Assembly: GCF_016907715.1 (NCBI RefSeq)
Contig: NZ_JAFBCM010000001.1
Coordinates: 2,976,001-3,040,000 of the forward strand
Source of the DNA: Tenggerimyces flavus
GTDB taxonomy: Bacteria; Actinomycetota; Actinomycetes; Propionibacteriales; Actinopolymorphaceae
DNA: 64,000 nucleotides
Reading direction: 5' to 3'
In this document: piece after piece, positions 16,570 to 24,625 of the stretch
How the letters are laid out: each line of letters opens with the position of its first letter
Numbering within the stretch: the stretch's first letter is position 1
Position numbers and translations under genes: made by a program
The notes under the pieces: generated by a model
Told to the model about the DNA's origin: nothing
Seen by the model: the letters and a program-made list of their open reading frames with translations, nothing else
Databases searched by the model: none

Positions 16570-18006
16570 ATGTCGTTCGAGTACAAGGTCGCGGACCTGA
16601 ACCTCGCGGACTTCGGCCGCAAGGAGATCACCCTGGCCGAGCACGAGATGCCGGGTCTGATGGCCGTCCGCGAGGAGTTCGGCGCGGCCCAGCCCCTCCA
16701 GGGCGCGAAGATCATGGGCAGCCTGCACATGACGATCCAGACCGCCGTACTCATCGAGACCCTCACCGCCCTCGGCGCCGACGTGCGCTGGGTGAGCTGC
16801 AACATCTTCTCCACCCAGGACCACGCCGCGGCCGCGGTCGTCGTCGGCAAGGACGGCACGCCGGACGACCCGAAGGGTGTCCCCGTCTTCGCCTGGAAGG
16901 GCGAGACGCTCGAGGAGTACTGGTGGTGCACCGAGCAGGCGCTCACCTGGCCCGGTGGTGAAGGTCCGAACATGCTGCTCGACGACGGCGGTGACGCCAC
17001 GCTGCTCGTACACAAGGGTGCGGAGTACGAGAAGAACGGCGTCGTCCCGGCTCCGGAGACCGCGGACAGCGAGGAGTTCGCGATCGTTCTCCGCCTGCTC
17101 CACAACACCTTCGCGACCGACAAGCAGAAGTGGTCGACGATCGCGGGTCGCATCAAGGGCGTCACCGAGGAGACGACGACCGGCGTCCACCGCCTGTACG
17201 AGATGGCGAAGGCCGGCACGCTGCTGTTCCCGGCGATCAATGTCAACGACTCGGTGACGAAGTCGAAGTTCGACAACAAGTACGGCATCCGCCACTCGCT
17301 GATCGACGGCATCAACCGCGGCACCGACGTCCTCATCGGCGGCAAGGTCGCGGTCGTCTGCGGGTACGGCGACGTCGGCAAGGGCGCGGCCGAGTCGCTC
17401 CGCGGCCAGGGCGCGCGCGTCGTCGTCACCGAGGTCGACCCGATCTGCGCGCTGCAGGCGGCGATGGACGGCTTCCAGGTCGCGCTGCTCGAGGATGTCG
17501 TGGAGACCGCCGACATCTTCATCACCACGACCGGCAACTTCAACATCATCACCGCCGACGACATGACCCGGATGAAGCACCAGGCGATCGTCGGCAACAT
17601 CGGGCACTTCGACAACGAGATCGACATGGCCGGACTCGCGAAGGTTCCGGGCATCGAGAAGATCGAGGTCAAGCCGCAGGTCCACAAGTGGGTCTTCCCC
17701 GATGGGCACGCGATCCTCGTCCTGTCCGAGGGCCGGCTGCTCAACCTGGGAAACGCGACTGGGCACCCTTCGTTCGTGATGTCGAACAGCTTCACCAACC
17801 AGGTGATCGCGCAGCTCGAGCTGTTCACGAAGACCGACGAGTACCCGATCGGCGTGTACGTCCTGCCGAAGCACCTCGACGAGAAGGTCGCCCGCCTCCA
17901 CCTGCCCGCGCTGGGTGCGAAGCTCACCGAGCTGACCAAGGAGCAGGCCGCCTACATCGGCGTCGACGTGGCGGGTCCGTACAAGCCCGACCACTACCGC
18001 TACTGA
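16570..18006 (+). CDS. ahcY: Adenosylhomocysteinase (S-adenosylhomocysteine hydrolase)
   Basis: Splits S-adenosylhomocysteine into adenosine and homocysteine, removing the product inhibitor of methyltransferases in the activated methyl cycle. Product of 478 residues, with [15 protein letters not shown] in the substrate domain, the NAD-binding [18 protein letters not shown], and a C-terminus ending KPDHYRY that completes the partner active site. The longer length relative to mammalian enzymes fits the actinobacterial form with its extra loop. ATG 16570 follows AAGGAGAG at ideal spacing; the frame is open further upstream. TACGCT around 16532-16537 is a possible -10. A strong hairpin follows the stop. 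Confidence 0.97.
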   Translation: MSFEYKVADLNLADFGRKEITLAEHEMPGLMAVREEFGAAQPLQGAKIMGSLHMTIQTAVLIETLTALGADVRWVSCNIFSTQDHAAAAVVVGKDGTPDDPKGVPVFAWKGETLEEYWWCTEQALTWPGGEGPNMLLDDGGDATLLVHKGAEYEKNGVVPAPETADSEEFAIVLRLLHNTFATDKQKWSTIAGRIKGVTEETTTGVHRLYEMAKAGTLLFPAINVNDSVTKSKFDNKYGIRHSLIDGINRGTDVLIGGKVAVVCGYGDVGKGAAESLRGQGARVVVTEVDPICALQAAMDGFQVALLEDVVETADIFITTTGNFNIITADDMTRMKHQAIVGNIGHFDNEIDMAGLAKVPGIEKIEVKPQVHKWVFPDGHAILVLSEGRLLNLGNATGHPSFVMSNSFTNQVIAQLELFTKTDEYPIGVYVLPKHLDEKVARLHLPALGAKLTELTKEQAAYIGVDVAGPYKPDHYRY

Positions 18007-18014
18007 GCAACCGC

Positions 18015-18055
18015 TGACGAGAGGGGCACCGCCGGTCGGGGTGCCCCTCTCGTCA
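18015..18055 (+). terminator. Terminator hairpin after ahcY
   Basis: A 16-bp perfect stem (TGACGAGAGGGGCACC, 18015-18030, with its complement at 18040-18055) and a 9-nt loop. There is no T-run, as is common in high-GC actinobacteria. It also ends the convergent hydrolase transcript. Confidence 0.85.
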
Positions 18056-18057
18056 TG

Positions 18058-19278
18058 TCAACCCGCGCTTGACGTTGCGCGGAACTCGACCTCCGGGTAC
18101 TTCGCTGACGGCTTGTCGAGGAGCGGCTCGCGCTGACCCTTCAAGAACCGTTCGAAGAACGCCGTCGTGTAGCGGATCACGATCTGCTGGGAGCGATGGT
18201 CGTCGATGTCGCCGAAGTTGGCTTGCCACGCGTCCGGCCCCATCGTTGCGCGGAGGTTCCACTGCTCGGCGCTGCCGCCGAGGTCGACGAAGCGGTAGTG
18301 GCCGGCCTGGCGCAGCCGGAGCCATCGATGCCAGCCGTCGAGCTTCGGCAGGACGTCCGCCCAGGTCGGGTCGGGCAGGGTCGTGTGGTGGTACTCGCTG
18401 GCCATGATGAGGAACGGTTTCTTCAAGCCGGTCTTGCGTACCGGCCCGACGAACAGCCCGTCGAGGTTGGCTCCCGCACGGATCCGCTTGTCCGCGGCGG
18501 TGGCCCAGGCGGCGGTGGCGCCGCCCATCGAGTGGCCGAAGATGCCCACCTCGTCCAGTGCCAGCGAACGGCCGAGGAAGCGCGGCAGCTCCCTTGGCCG
18601 ACGCTCGAGCTCGTCGAGAACGAACGAGACGTCGCCGACGCGTACGCGCTGCAGCTTGTTCAGCAGCGCGAGGTTCTTGGGGCTCTCGATGTCGCCGCTC
18701 GCGGCGCCGCAGAACTCGGGGTCCGACGTACTCGCGACCCGGCCGCCGGGGAACTCGACCTTCCACGCTTCGTACGTACTGCCGATCGCCACGACGACGA
18801 ACCCGCGGCTCGCCAGCTCCTCGTTGATGGCGGTCGTGTCGGTCCGCGCGGCGCACAGCCCGTGGTACATCAGCACGACCGGATACCGCCCCGGAATCGC
18901 CGGCGCGTTCGCCCTGCTGTGTGTCACCGCTTCGCTGAAGCCGCCCGCGGGGACGGGGTAGTACTCCTGCAGTCCGGCGGCTTCGTGTGTAGGCGCGTAC
19001 GGAGCCTTGGTGCCGACCGGGACGGCTGGATACCAGAGCTGGACCATCAGCTCGCGGTCGCGCGGCGTCGGAGCGAGGTCGTCGGTGCGCTTCTCGTCGA
19101 CGAGATGGAGTCGGGTCGTGCCGGTCGGGTACGGCCCGGTCGGCTCGGGCAGATAGAGGCGCACGTCAGCGCTTGCACCGGCCGCGGGCGCGGAGACGAG
19201 CGCACTGAGCAGGCAGATGACAACGGTCGCCACCGCAAGGGGGCGGAGCTTGGGCTTGGGCTTGCGCATGAGGCCCAT
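18058..19278 (-). CDS. Secreted alpha/beta hydrolase, PAF-acetylhydrolase-like
   Basis: Esterase-like product of about 406 residues. It starts with a Sec signal peptide (RKPKPKLR, hydrophobic core, ending near SAPAAGASA). The nucleophile elbow is GIFGHSMGGATAAWA, the oxyanion region is VVLMYHGLCA, and the catalytic His is probably in RQAGHYRFVDLGG. The pattern resembles platelet-activating-factor acetylhydrolase / dienelactone hydrolase family members; the substrate is unknown. The start is uncertain: ATG 19278, ATG 19269 or an upstream TTG at 19335; 19278 gives a normal signal peptide. It stands alone beside an IS insertion whose left flank lies about 100 bp upstream, which may affect its promoter. 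Confidence 0.8.
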   Translation of the reverse strand: MGLMRKPKPKLRPLAVATVVICLLSALVSAPAAGASADVRLYLPEPTGPYPTGTTRLHLVDEKRTDDLAPTPRDRELMVQLWYPAVPVGTKAPYAPTHEAAGLQEYYPVPAGGFSEAVTHSRANAPAIPGRYPVVLMYHGLCAARTDTTAINEELASRGFVVVAIGSTYEAWKVEFPGGRVASTSDPEFCGAASGDIESPKNLALLNKLQRVRVGDVSFVLDELERRPRELPRFLGRSLALDEVGIFGHSMGGATAAWATAADKRIRAGANLDGLFVGPVRKTGLKKPFLIMASEYHHTTLPDPTWADVLPKLDGWHRWLRLRQAGHYRFVDLGGSAEQWNLRATMGPDAWQANFGDIDDHRSQQIVIRYTTAFFERFLKGQREPLLDKPSAKYPEVEFRATSSAG

Positions 19279-19358
19279 TGCAGCATTGGGGCGGATGGTC
19301 ACAACAGCGGCAAGAGTCGGGGATACCCCCTCCAAAAGTCGTGCCTCCGGTGCGGCCG

Positions 19359-19378
19359 TTTTGTATGAAGGGCACCTT
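19359..19378. repeat. Left half of family-A repeat split by IS481 (with 16-bp target duplication)
   Basis: TTTT followed by GTATGAAGGGCACCTT (19363-19378). The same 16 bp recur at 22075-22090 immediately after the element, then the rest of the double palindrome follows. This marks the insertion point of the IS481 element. Confidence 0.88.
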
Positions 19379-20504
19379 TGTCCTGGTTCAGGACATCGGA
19401 ATGGGGTGTCTCAGGTCATCGGTATAGCGTGTCGCGGGTCTTCGGAATGGCCGGCGGCGCACAGGCTGCGCCATGTCGACGCGTCGCCTTGTCATCACCG
19501 CTGTTCTGGCTGGTCAGTCCCAGTCGGAGGTCGCCCGCCTTTACAGGGTCTCCCAGGGCTGGATCAGCCGGCTCATGGGTCGCTACCGAGTCGAGGGCGA
19601 GGCCGCGTTCGAGCCGCGCTCGCGGGCTCCGAAGACGAGCCCTGGGGCGACCCCACCCCAGACCGTTGAGTTGGTCCTCGAGCTCCGCAAGAAGCTCACC
19701 GAGGCCGGTCTGGATGCTGGCGCCGACACCATCGGCCGACACCATCGGCTGGCACCTGCGGCACCATCACCAGGTCATGGTGTCGCGGGCGACGATCAAC
19801 CGGGTCCTGGGCCGGGCGGGCGCGGTCACACCAGAACCGTCCAAGCGCCCGAAGAGTTCCTACATCCGCTTCGAAGCCGAGCAGCCGAACGAGTGCTGGC
19901 AGTCCGACTTCACCCACTACCGGCTCACTCGCCCAGACGGCACCTCAGGCGCCGACACCGAGATCATCACCTGGCTCGACGACTGCTCCCGCTACGCCTT
20001 GTCGGTCACCGTGCACTGGCGGGTCACCGGCCCGATCGTGCTCGCCCGGTTCCGCGAAACCGTTGCAGCGCACGGGATTCCGGCATCCACGTTGACCGAC
20101 AACGGGATGGTGTTCACCACCCGGTTCTCCGGCGGCAAGGGCGGCCGCAACCACCTCGAACACGCGCTCCGAGAGCTGAACATCACCCAGAAGAACGGCA
20201 AACCGAACCACCCGCAGACCCAGGGCAAGGTCGAACGCTTCCAGCAGACGATGAAGAAGTGGCTACACGCCCAACCAGCCCAGCCCACCACCATCACCGA
20301 GCTGCAGACCCTCCTCGACGCCTTCGTGGCCGAATACAACCAGCGCCGGCCGCACCGCTCCCTGCCCCACCAGGCCACCCCCGCCACGATCTACACCACT
20401 CGACCCAAAGCCACCCCCAGCACCGACCGCAGCACCGACTGGCGTGCCTCCCACTTTCCGGACTGCGGACCGCATACGGTCCCGTCTGGAAAGGAGAATT
20501 GGTG

Positions 20505-20795
20505 GTGGCGAGAAGGAAGGGCACGTTCACGCCGGAGTTTCGCGAGGAGGCGGCTCGGCTGGTGGTCGAGAGCGGCCGCCGAATTGCCGATGTCGCGCGT
20601 GAAATCGGGGTCGGTGAGACCACTTTGGGCAATTGGGTGAAGGCCTACCGCGAAACGCACGTCGGCGAGGAGTCGCCGTTGGAGTTGTCTGAGCGGGCGC
20701 GACTACGGGAACTCGAGCGGAAAGTTCGCGAGCTGGAGATGGAGAACAACTTCCTAAAACGAGCGGCGGCATACTTCGCGAAGGAGCAACGGTGA
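20505..20795 (+). CDS. IS3-family transposase OrfA
   Basis: DNA-binding subunit of 96 residues. A helix-turn-helix (FTPEFREEAARLVVE, IADVAREIGVGETTLGNWV) is followed by a leucine-zipper-like helix (RLRELERKVRELEMENNFLK) and the usual ending AAAYFAKEQR. The GTG at 20505 lies 8 nt after AAGGAG; a GTG at 20502 is equally in frame. The frame is open far upstream only because it runs on into the interrupted IS481 gene. OrfB starts within its stop codon. Confidence 0.9.
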   Translation: MARRKGTFTPEFREEAARLVVESGRRIADVAREIGVGETTLGNWVKAYRETHVGEESPLELSERARLRELERKVRELEMENNFLKRAAAYFAKEQR

Positions 20796-21712
20796 CCAGC
20801 AGGTACGAGGTCGTCGATGAGTGTGCTGCCATGGTCGCCGACCACGATTCGGCTGATGCTCCACGAAATGTCCCTAGTGTTCGGAAGATGTGCGGCTGGC
20901 TTGGCGTGTCGACATCGGGGTTCTATGAATGGCGGTGTCGGCCGATGAGTGCGACCGTCCGACGGCGCGAGGATCTGAAGGTCAAGATTCGGGCGTTGTT
21001 CGACGAGTCCGACGGCACGTACGGATACCGGCGTATCCACGTCGAGCTGGTCGGCGCCGGCGAGCAGGTCGGTGAGGAGCTGGTCCGCGCCCTGATGCGT
21101 GAGCTGGGCTTGATGCCCTGCCAGCCGCGTCCGTACAGGGTTACCACGATCCCCGGCGATGTCGACCCGGCCGTCCCGGACTTGGTCCGCCGCGACTTCA
21201 CCGCCGCGGCACCGGGAACGAAGCTCGTGGGCGATATTACCTACATTCATACCTGGGAAGGGTGGCTCTATCTGGCGACTGTGATCGATTGTTTCAACAA
21301 AGAAGTCGTTGGTTATGCTATGGCCGACCACATGCGCGCTCAACTTGTCGCCGACGCGCTCGGCATGGCGGCGCGAAATCACGATCTCGCGGAAGATTGC
21401 ATTTTCCACTCTGACCGCGGAACGCAATACACCTCTGGTGAGTTCGCGGCCAGGATCGAGGATTTCGCGATGCGCGCCTCGATGGGACGGACCGGGACTT
21501 GTTACGATAACGCACTTGCCGAATCGTTCAATTCCACGCTGAAGGTCGAGCGTGTCTATCGCACCGCCTATCCAACACGCAAGAAAGCCCGTGACGACAT
21601 TGCGACCTACATCGAACTGTTCTACAATCGCCGAAGAATCCACTCAGGAATCGGCTACCGGACTCCCCAGCAAGTCCGCAACGAGTACCTGAATCAGCAG
21701 CTCGCAGCATAA
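20792..21712 (+). CDS. IS3-family transposase OrfB (DDE integrase)
   Basis: Catalytic subunit of 306 residues. An N-terminal HTH_21 region (DGTYGYRRIHVELVG) precedes the DDE core: Asp in VGDITYIHTWEG, Asp in FHSDRGTQYTS and Glu in CYDNALAESFNSTLK, with the ending YNRRRIHSGIGYRTP. All catalytic residues are present. The GTG start overlaps the orfA stop (GTGA), so OrfB may be made by coupling as well as by the frameshift fusion usual in IS3. Its codons are visibly richer in A and T at third positions than neighbouring genes, a sign of foreign origin. Confidence 0.93.
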   Translation: MTSRYEVVDECAAMVADHDSADAPRNVPSVRKMCGWLGVSTSGFYEWRCRPMSATVRRREDLKVKIRALFDESDGTYGYRRIHVELVGAGEQVGEELVRALMRELGLMPCQPRPYRVTTIPGDVDPAVPDLVRRDFTAAAPGTKLVGDITYIHTWEGWLYLATVIDCFNKEVVGYAMADHMRAQLVADALGMAARNHDLAEDCIFHSDRGTQYTSGEFAARIEDFAMRASMGRTGTCYDNALAESFNSTLKVERVYRTAYPTRKKARDDIATYIELFYNRRRIHSGIGYRTPQQVRNEYLNQQLAA

Positions 21713-22074
21713 ACGCCCGCAAACGAAGCGGTCCGGAAAGCGCGGGGCAGCCCAGACCGCAGCACCGACCGCCACAACCGCGTCCGCCGCGACAAGATCG
21801 ACAAAGCAGGCAGCGTCACCCTGCGCGTCGCCGGCCAGCTCCGTCACATCGGTATCGGCCGAACCTACGCCCGAACAGGCGTCATCCTGCTCGTCCAAGA
21901 CCTCCACGTCACCGTCATCAACGCCGCCACTGGAGAAATCCTCCGCGACCTCACCATCGACCCACGCCGCGACTACCAACCCACCAGACGACCACACAGA
22001 CCAGCACCGACAAAGAACTAGCCCAGACCTACACCCTGCAGGTCCGAGCCATTCCGATGTCCCGAGACATCACA

Positions 22075-22130
22075 GTATGAAGGGCACCTTCATTCGAACC
22101 TATTGAATGAAGGTGCCCTTCATTCAAAAC
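22075..22130. repeat. Right part of split family-A double palindrome, with target duplication
   Basis: It begins with GTATGAAGGGCACCTT, identical to 19363-19378, then CATTC, spacer GAACCTATT and the second arm ending CATTCAAAAC. Joining 19359-19378 to 22091-22130 rebuilds the element seen at 8871-8929, in inverse orientation, with one base difference. Confidence 0.88.
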
Positions 22131-22253
22131 AACGGGGTGCGGCGGGGGATGGCGGTTGGTGGCAGTGGGCGGCAGCTGATCGTGGCGAGTCAGGTCGCCA
22201 GCGATGGGTCTCGAAACGTGGCGGGCCAGCTCGGCCGGGGAGAGGAGGGGTGC

Positions 22254-22280
22254 TTTGGATGAAGGTGCCCTTCATCCAAA
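22254..22280. repeat. Short palindrome, family A
   Basis: Arms TTTGGATGAAGG and CCTTCATCCAAA, 12 bp each and perfect, around the centre TGC. Confidence 0.8.
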
Positions 22281-22345
22281 CTGCGGACAGCTCGGGTCGC
22301 CGGGGATGGCGACGAAGGGAGCGGAGCGCGGGAGGGTGGCGGAGG

Positions 22346-22401
22346 TTTGAATGAAGGGCACCTTCATACGAACCTATTGAATGAAGGTGCCCTTCATTCA
22401 A
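22346..22401. repeat. 56-bp double palindrome, family A (paired form)
   Basis: Two back-to-back palindromes with the spacer GAACCTATT, in the same orientation as the copy split by IS481. One arm carries a CATAC variant. Confidence 0.88.
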
Positions 22402-22534
22402 GCAGCGGAGAGCTCCCCCGGCAGTGGGGGCGCGGAAGGGGAGTGGGCCGCGAGCTGGTGGACGGGGAGGACAGGCGCGGGGGAGCTGGCGGGGAGTCGA
22501 TCAGGCGCCACGTCGATCTCGTCCATGCGCCTTT

Positions 22535-22638
22535 CCGGTCGCGGCGGAGCTAGTCAAGGGCCGCGTAGCGGTCGCGTAGCGACGCTGCCCCGTCTGCGAA
22601 GCCGCCGCGGCGCCCTTTACTCGCTCCGCCGCGACCGG
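22535..22638. repeat. 104-bp hairpin element, family C
   Basis: Perfect 16-bp outer arms (CCGGTCGCGGCGGAGC at 22535-22550, complement at 22623-22638) continue into AGTCAAGGGC / GCCCTTTACT. The interior matches the minus strand of 8616-8725. Confidence 0.8.
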
Positions 22639-22748
22639 ACACTGGCGGACGAGATGACGAGGCGGAGCACCCGCTCCCCGGAGAGCGCGCCCGAAGCTCA
22701 GCGAGTGGGAAGCGTGCCGAAGCTCGGCGAGTGGGAGGCGCGGGGCCG

Positions 22749-23750
22749 TCAGCCGACGGTGGGGAGCATGTCTCCGCGATCCCTCGCGCTGATGTCGCCC
22801 GTCTCGCCAGCCCGGACAGCTCGGCGGCCGAGGATGAGGACGTACGCGAAGAACGCCACCTCAGCCACCACCCCGATCCCCACCCGACCCCACGTCGGCA
22901 ACCCAGAAGGCGTCACAAACCCCTCGATAGCCCCCGAAACCAGCAGCACCACAACCAACCCCAAGGCCATGCCGACAGTCGCGCGCCCAGTCTCAGCAAG
23001 AGCCTGCATCCGCGTGCGACCCCCAGGGTCGACGACCGTCCACCCCAGCCGCAGCCCAGCCCCGGCAGCGACGAACACAGCGGTCAGCTCGAGCAGCCCA
23101 TGCGGCGTGATCAGCCCGAAGAAGACGTCCGCCCGGTCGTTCACGACCATCAGCCCGCCGGAGATGCCGACGTTCGCCGCGTTCTGCCACAAGATGTTGA
23201 CGACCGGCACACACAGCAAAACCCCCAAAACGAGGCTCTGCGCAGCCACCCAGGCGTTGTTCGTCCACACCCCCAGAGCGAACTCAGCAGCCGGCGCCGA
23301 CGAGTAGTAGTCGGCGAAGTCGTGCTCCACCAGCTGCTGGATCTGCTCAGGAGGAGCGATCTGCGACTGCACATCAGGGCTCGTCCCCACCCAGAAGCCC
23401 ACAGCCACAGCCACCGCGTAGAACGCCAGCCCAGTCGGGACCCACCACCGCATCGTCCGATACAAAGCCGCCGGGAACGAGACCACGAAGAACCGCGTGA
23501 CCTCCTGCCAGGCGGGCGTGTGCGCCCCCGTCACGGCAGAACGGGCCCGCGCCACCAACGTCGACAGCCGCCCCACCAGCTGCGCGTCCGGCGCGGTCGA
23601 ACGGATCACCGACAGGTGGGTGGCGACGCGCTGGTACAGCGTGACGAGCTCGTCCGCCTCGGCTCCGCTCAGCCGCCTGCGGTGGTTGACCAACTCGGCC
23701 AACCTGTCCCACTGCGCCTGATGGGCAGCAACGTACGCCTCCAGCTCCAC
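22749..23750 (-). CDS. SpoIIM-like (stage II sporulation M family) membrane protein
   Basis: Integral membrane protein of 333 residues. A cytoplasmic helical N-terminus (about 1-90) is followed by five or six membrane segments and the family motif GLITPHGLLELTAVFVAAGAG. In sporulating firmicutes SpoIIM assists engulfment; in actinobacteria the homologue sits beside an RDD protein and the DUF58/MoxR operon and its role is unknown. The start codon is GTG 23750, placed by TAGTCT exactly 6 nt upstream (leaderless). It is divergent from the RDD gene with only 17 bp between start codons. Confidence 0.9.
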   Translation of the reverse strand: MELEAYVAAHQAQWDRLAELVNHRRRLSGAEADELVTLYQRVATHLSVIRSTAPDAQLVGRLSTLVARARSAVTGAHTPAWQEVTRFFVVSFPAALYRTMRWWVPTGLAFYAVAVAVGFWVGTSPDVQSQIAPPEQIQQLVEHDFADYYSSAPAAEFALGVWTNNAWVAAQSLVLGVLLCVPVVNILWQNAANVGISGGLMVVNDRADVFFGLITPHGLLELTAVFVAAGAGLRLGWTVVDPGGRTRMQALAETGRATVGMALGLVVVLLVSGAIEGFVTPSGLPTWGRVGIGVVAEVAFFAYVLILGRRAVRAGETGDISARDRGDMLPTVG

Positions 23751-23767
23751 GCTGGCAGACTAGCGTC
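23751..23767. promoter_or_regulatory. 17-bp divergent start region with overlapping promoters
   Basis: On the minus strand TAGTCT (23757-23762) lies 6 nt before the SpoIIM-like GTG. On the plus strand CAGACT (23756-23761) lies 6 nt before the RDD GTG. The two -10 hexamers overlap almost completely, so the genes may compete for polymerase. The plus-strand hexamer is weaker. Confidence 0.5.
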
Positions 23768-24622
23768 GTGAGCGAACTGGTGACCGGAGAGGCAGTCGTC
23801 CTGGAGCTGCGGCTCGCCCGCCCGGCGACCCGCGCGCTCGCGCTAGGCGTCGACCTGCTGATCGAGGCCGCCATCTTCACCGCGCTGCTGATCCCGGTCG
23901 GCCTGACCATCGGCGGCCGGCTGTCCTCGTCGATGGTCACCGCGCTGATCCTGATCGGCATGGTCGGCACGTTCGTCGGCTACAACACCGTGATGGAGAC
24001 GCTGACCCGCGGCAAGACGGTCGGCAAGTACGCGCTCGGGCTGCGGGTGGTCCGCGACGACGGCGGGCCGGTGCGGTTCCGGCACGCGTTCGTCCGCGCT
24101 CTCGCGGGGTTCGTCGTCGACTTCTTCGGGACGTCCGGGGTCGTCGGCTTCACGACCGCGATGATGTCCAGCCGCGGCAAGCGGGTCGGCGACATGCTCG
24201 CCGGGACCGTGGTGGTCCGCGAACGAGCGCCGCAGGCGCCCGATCCGCTGCCGGACATCCCGCCGCAGCTGGTGTCGTGGGCCTCGATGGCGGAGCTGTC
24301 CCGCGTACCGGACGACCTGGCCCTGTCCACGCGCTCGTTCCTGTCCCGGTACGCCGAGCTCCAGCCCGCGGCACGGGAGGCGCTCGGCGGCCGGCTTGCG
24401 GGCACGATGGCGCAGTACGTGTCGCCCCCTCCGCCGCCCGGAACGCCCGCCTGGGCCTACCTCGCCGCGGTGTTGGGCGAACGCAGCCGCCGCGCCTTCG
24501 GCCGCGCCCCGCAGCAGCAGGCGGCACCGCCGCAGCCCCCGCCGTTCCAGCCACCACAACCACCACAACCGCCGCCCCAGCAGCAGCCACCCGACAGCGG
24601 AGGCTTCGCCGCGCCCCGCTAG
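23768..24622 (+). CDS. RDD-family membrane protein
   Basis: Protein of 284 residues with the RDD domain in the first 165. The Arg is in RLARPATRALALGVDLLIE, the conserved helix is TLTRGKTVGKYALGLRVV, and SSRGKRVGDMLAGTVVV closes the domain. About four membrane helices are present. A cytoplasmic C-terminal tail is rich in Pro and Gln (about 230-284). Some RDD proteins act in ion transport; the function here is unknown. Pairing with the divergent SpoIIM-like gene is conserved in actinobacteria. Confidence 0.9.
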   Translation: MSELVTGEAVVLELRLARPATRALALGVDLLIEAAIFTALLIPVGLTIGGRLSSSMVTALILIGMVGTFVGYNTVMETLTRGKTVGKYALGLRVVRDDGGPVRFRHAFVRALAGFVVDFFGTSGVVGFTTAMMSSRGKRVGDMLAGTVVVRERAPQAPDPLPDIPPQLVSWASMAELSRVPDDLALSTRSFLSRYAELQPAAREALGGRLAGTMAQYVSPPPPPGTPAWAYLAAVLGERSRRAFGRAPQQQAAPPQPPPFQPPQPPQPPPQQQPPDSGGFAAPR

Positions 24623-24625
24623 CCC

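Larger units (their letters stand above)
20440..21754 (+). mobile_element. IS3-family insertion sequence nested in IS481
   Basis: A complete element of 1315 bp. It is bounded by 24-bp imperfect inverted repeats (20440-20463, 21731-21754; 19 matches, shared core CTTTCCGGAC), begins TGG and ends CCA, and is flanked by the 3-bp duplication GAC (20437-20439, 21755-21757). It carries overlapping orfA and orfB and appears intact. Confidence 0.92.
19473..22021 (+). pseudogene. IS481-family transposase, frameshifted and interrupted
   Basis: The reading frame opens at ATG 19473 (MSTRRLVITAVLAGQSQSEV, a helix-turn-helix). It shifts after a 13-bp tandem duplication (19722-19734 repeated at 19735-19747). 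It resumes in another frame with HHHQVMVSRATINRVLG and the DDE integrase core (ECWQSDFTHYR, ITWLDDCSRYAL, TLTDNGMVFTT, PQTQGKVERFQQT). At 20439 the frame is cut by the IS3 element and continues at 21758 with DKAGSVTLRVAGQLRHIGIG to a TAG at 22019-22021. Removing one 13-bp copy and the IS3 restores a continuous IS481 transposase. The active-site residues appear intact, so inactivation looks recent. Confidence 0.9.
19379..22074. mobile_element. IS481-family insertion sequence, inactivated, carrying a nested IS3 element
   Basis: Terminal inverted repeats of 26 bp (19379-19404 and 22049-22074, 21 matches) begin TGT and end ACA. Three related subterminal units begin at 19379, 19407 and 19430 with variants of TGTC...CATCGG, probable transposase-binding sites. 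A 16-bp direct repeat flanks the whole element. Without the nested IS3 the element would be about 1.38 kb. The transposase is broken by a 13-bp tandem duplication and by the IS3 insertion. Confidence 0.9.
22075..22748. other. Gene-free, repeat-rich region
   Basis: After the IS481 element this stretch holds the right half of the split double palindrome, a single family-A palindrome, a second double palindrome and a 104-bp hairpin of family C. Remaining sequence shows no gene and no clear promoter. Its make-up mirrors that of 7938-8943. Confidence 0.75.

Noticed and set aside
8072-22401. CRISPR array suggested by many similar short repeats
   Set aside because: Repeats are palindromic, irregularly spaced, in both orientations and lack unique spacers of constant length; no cas gene is seen.
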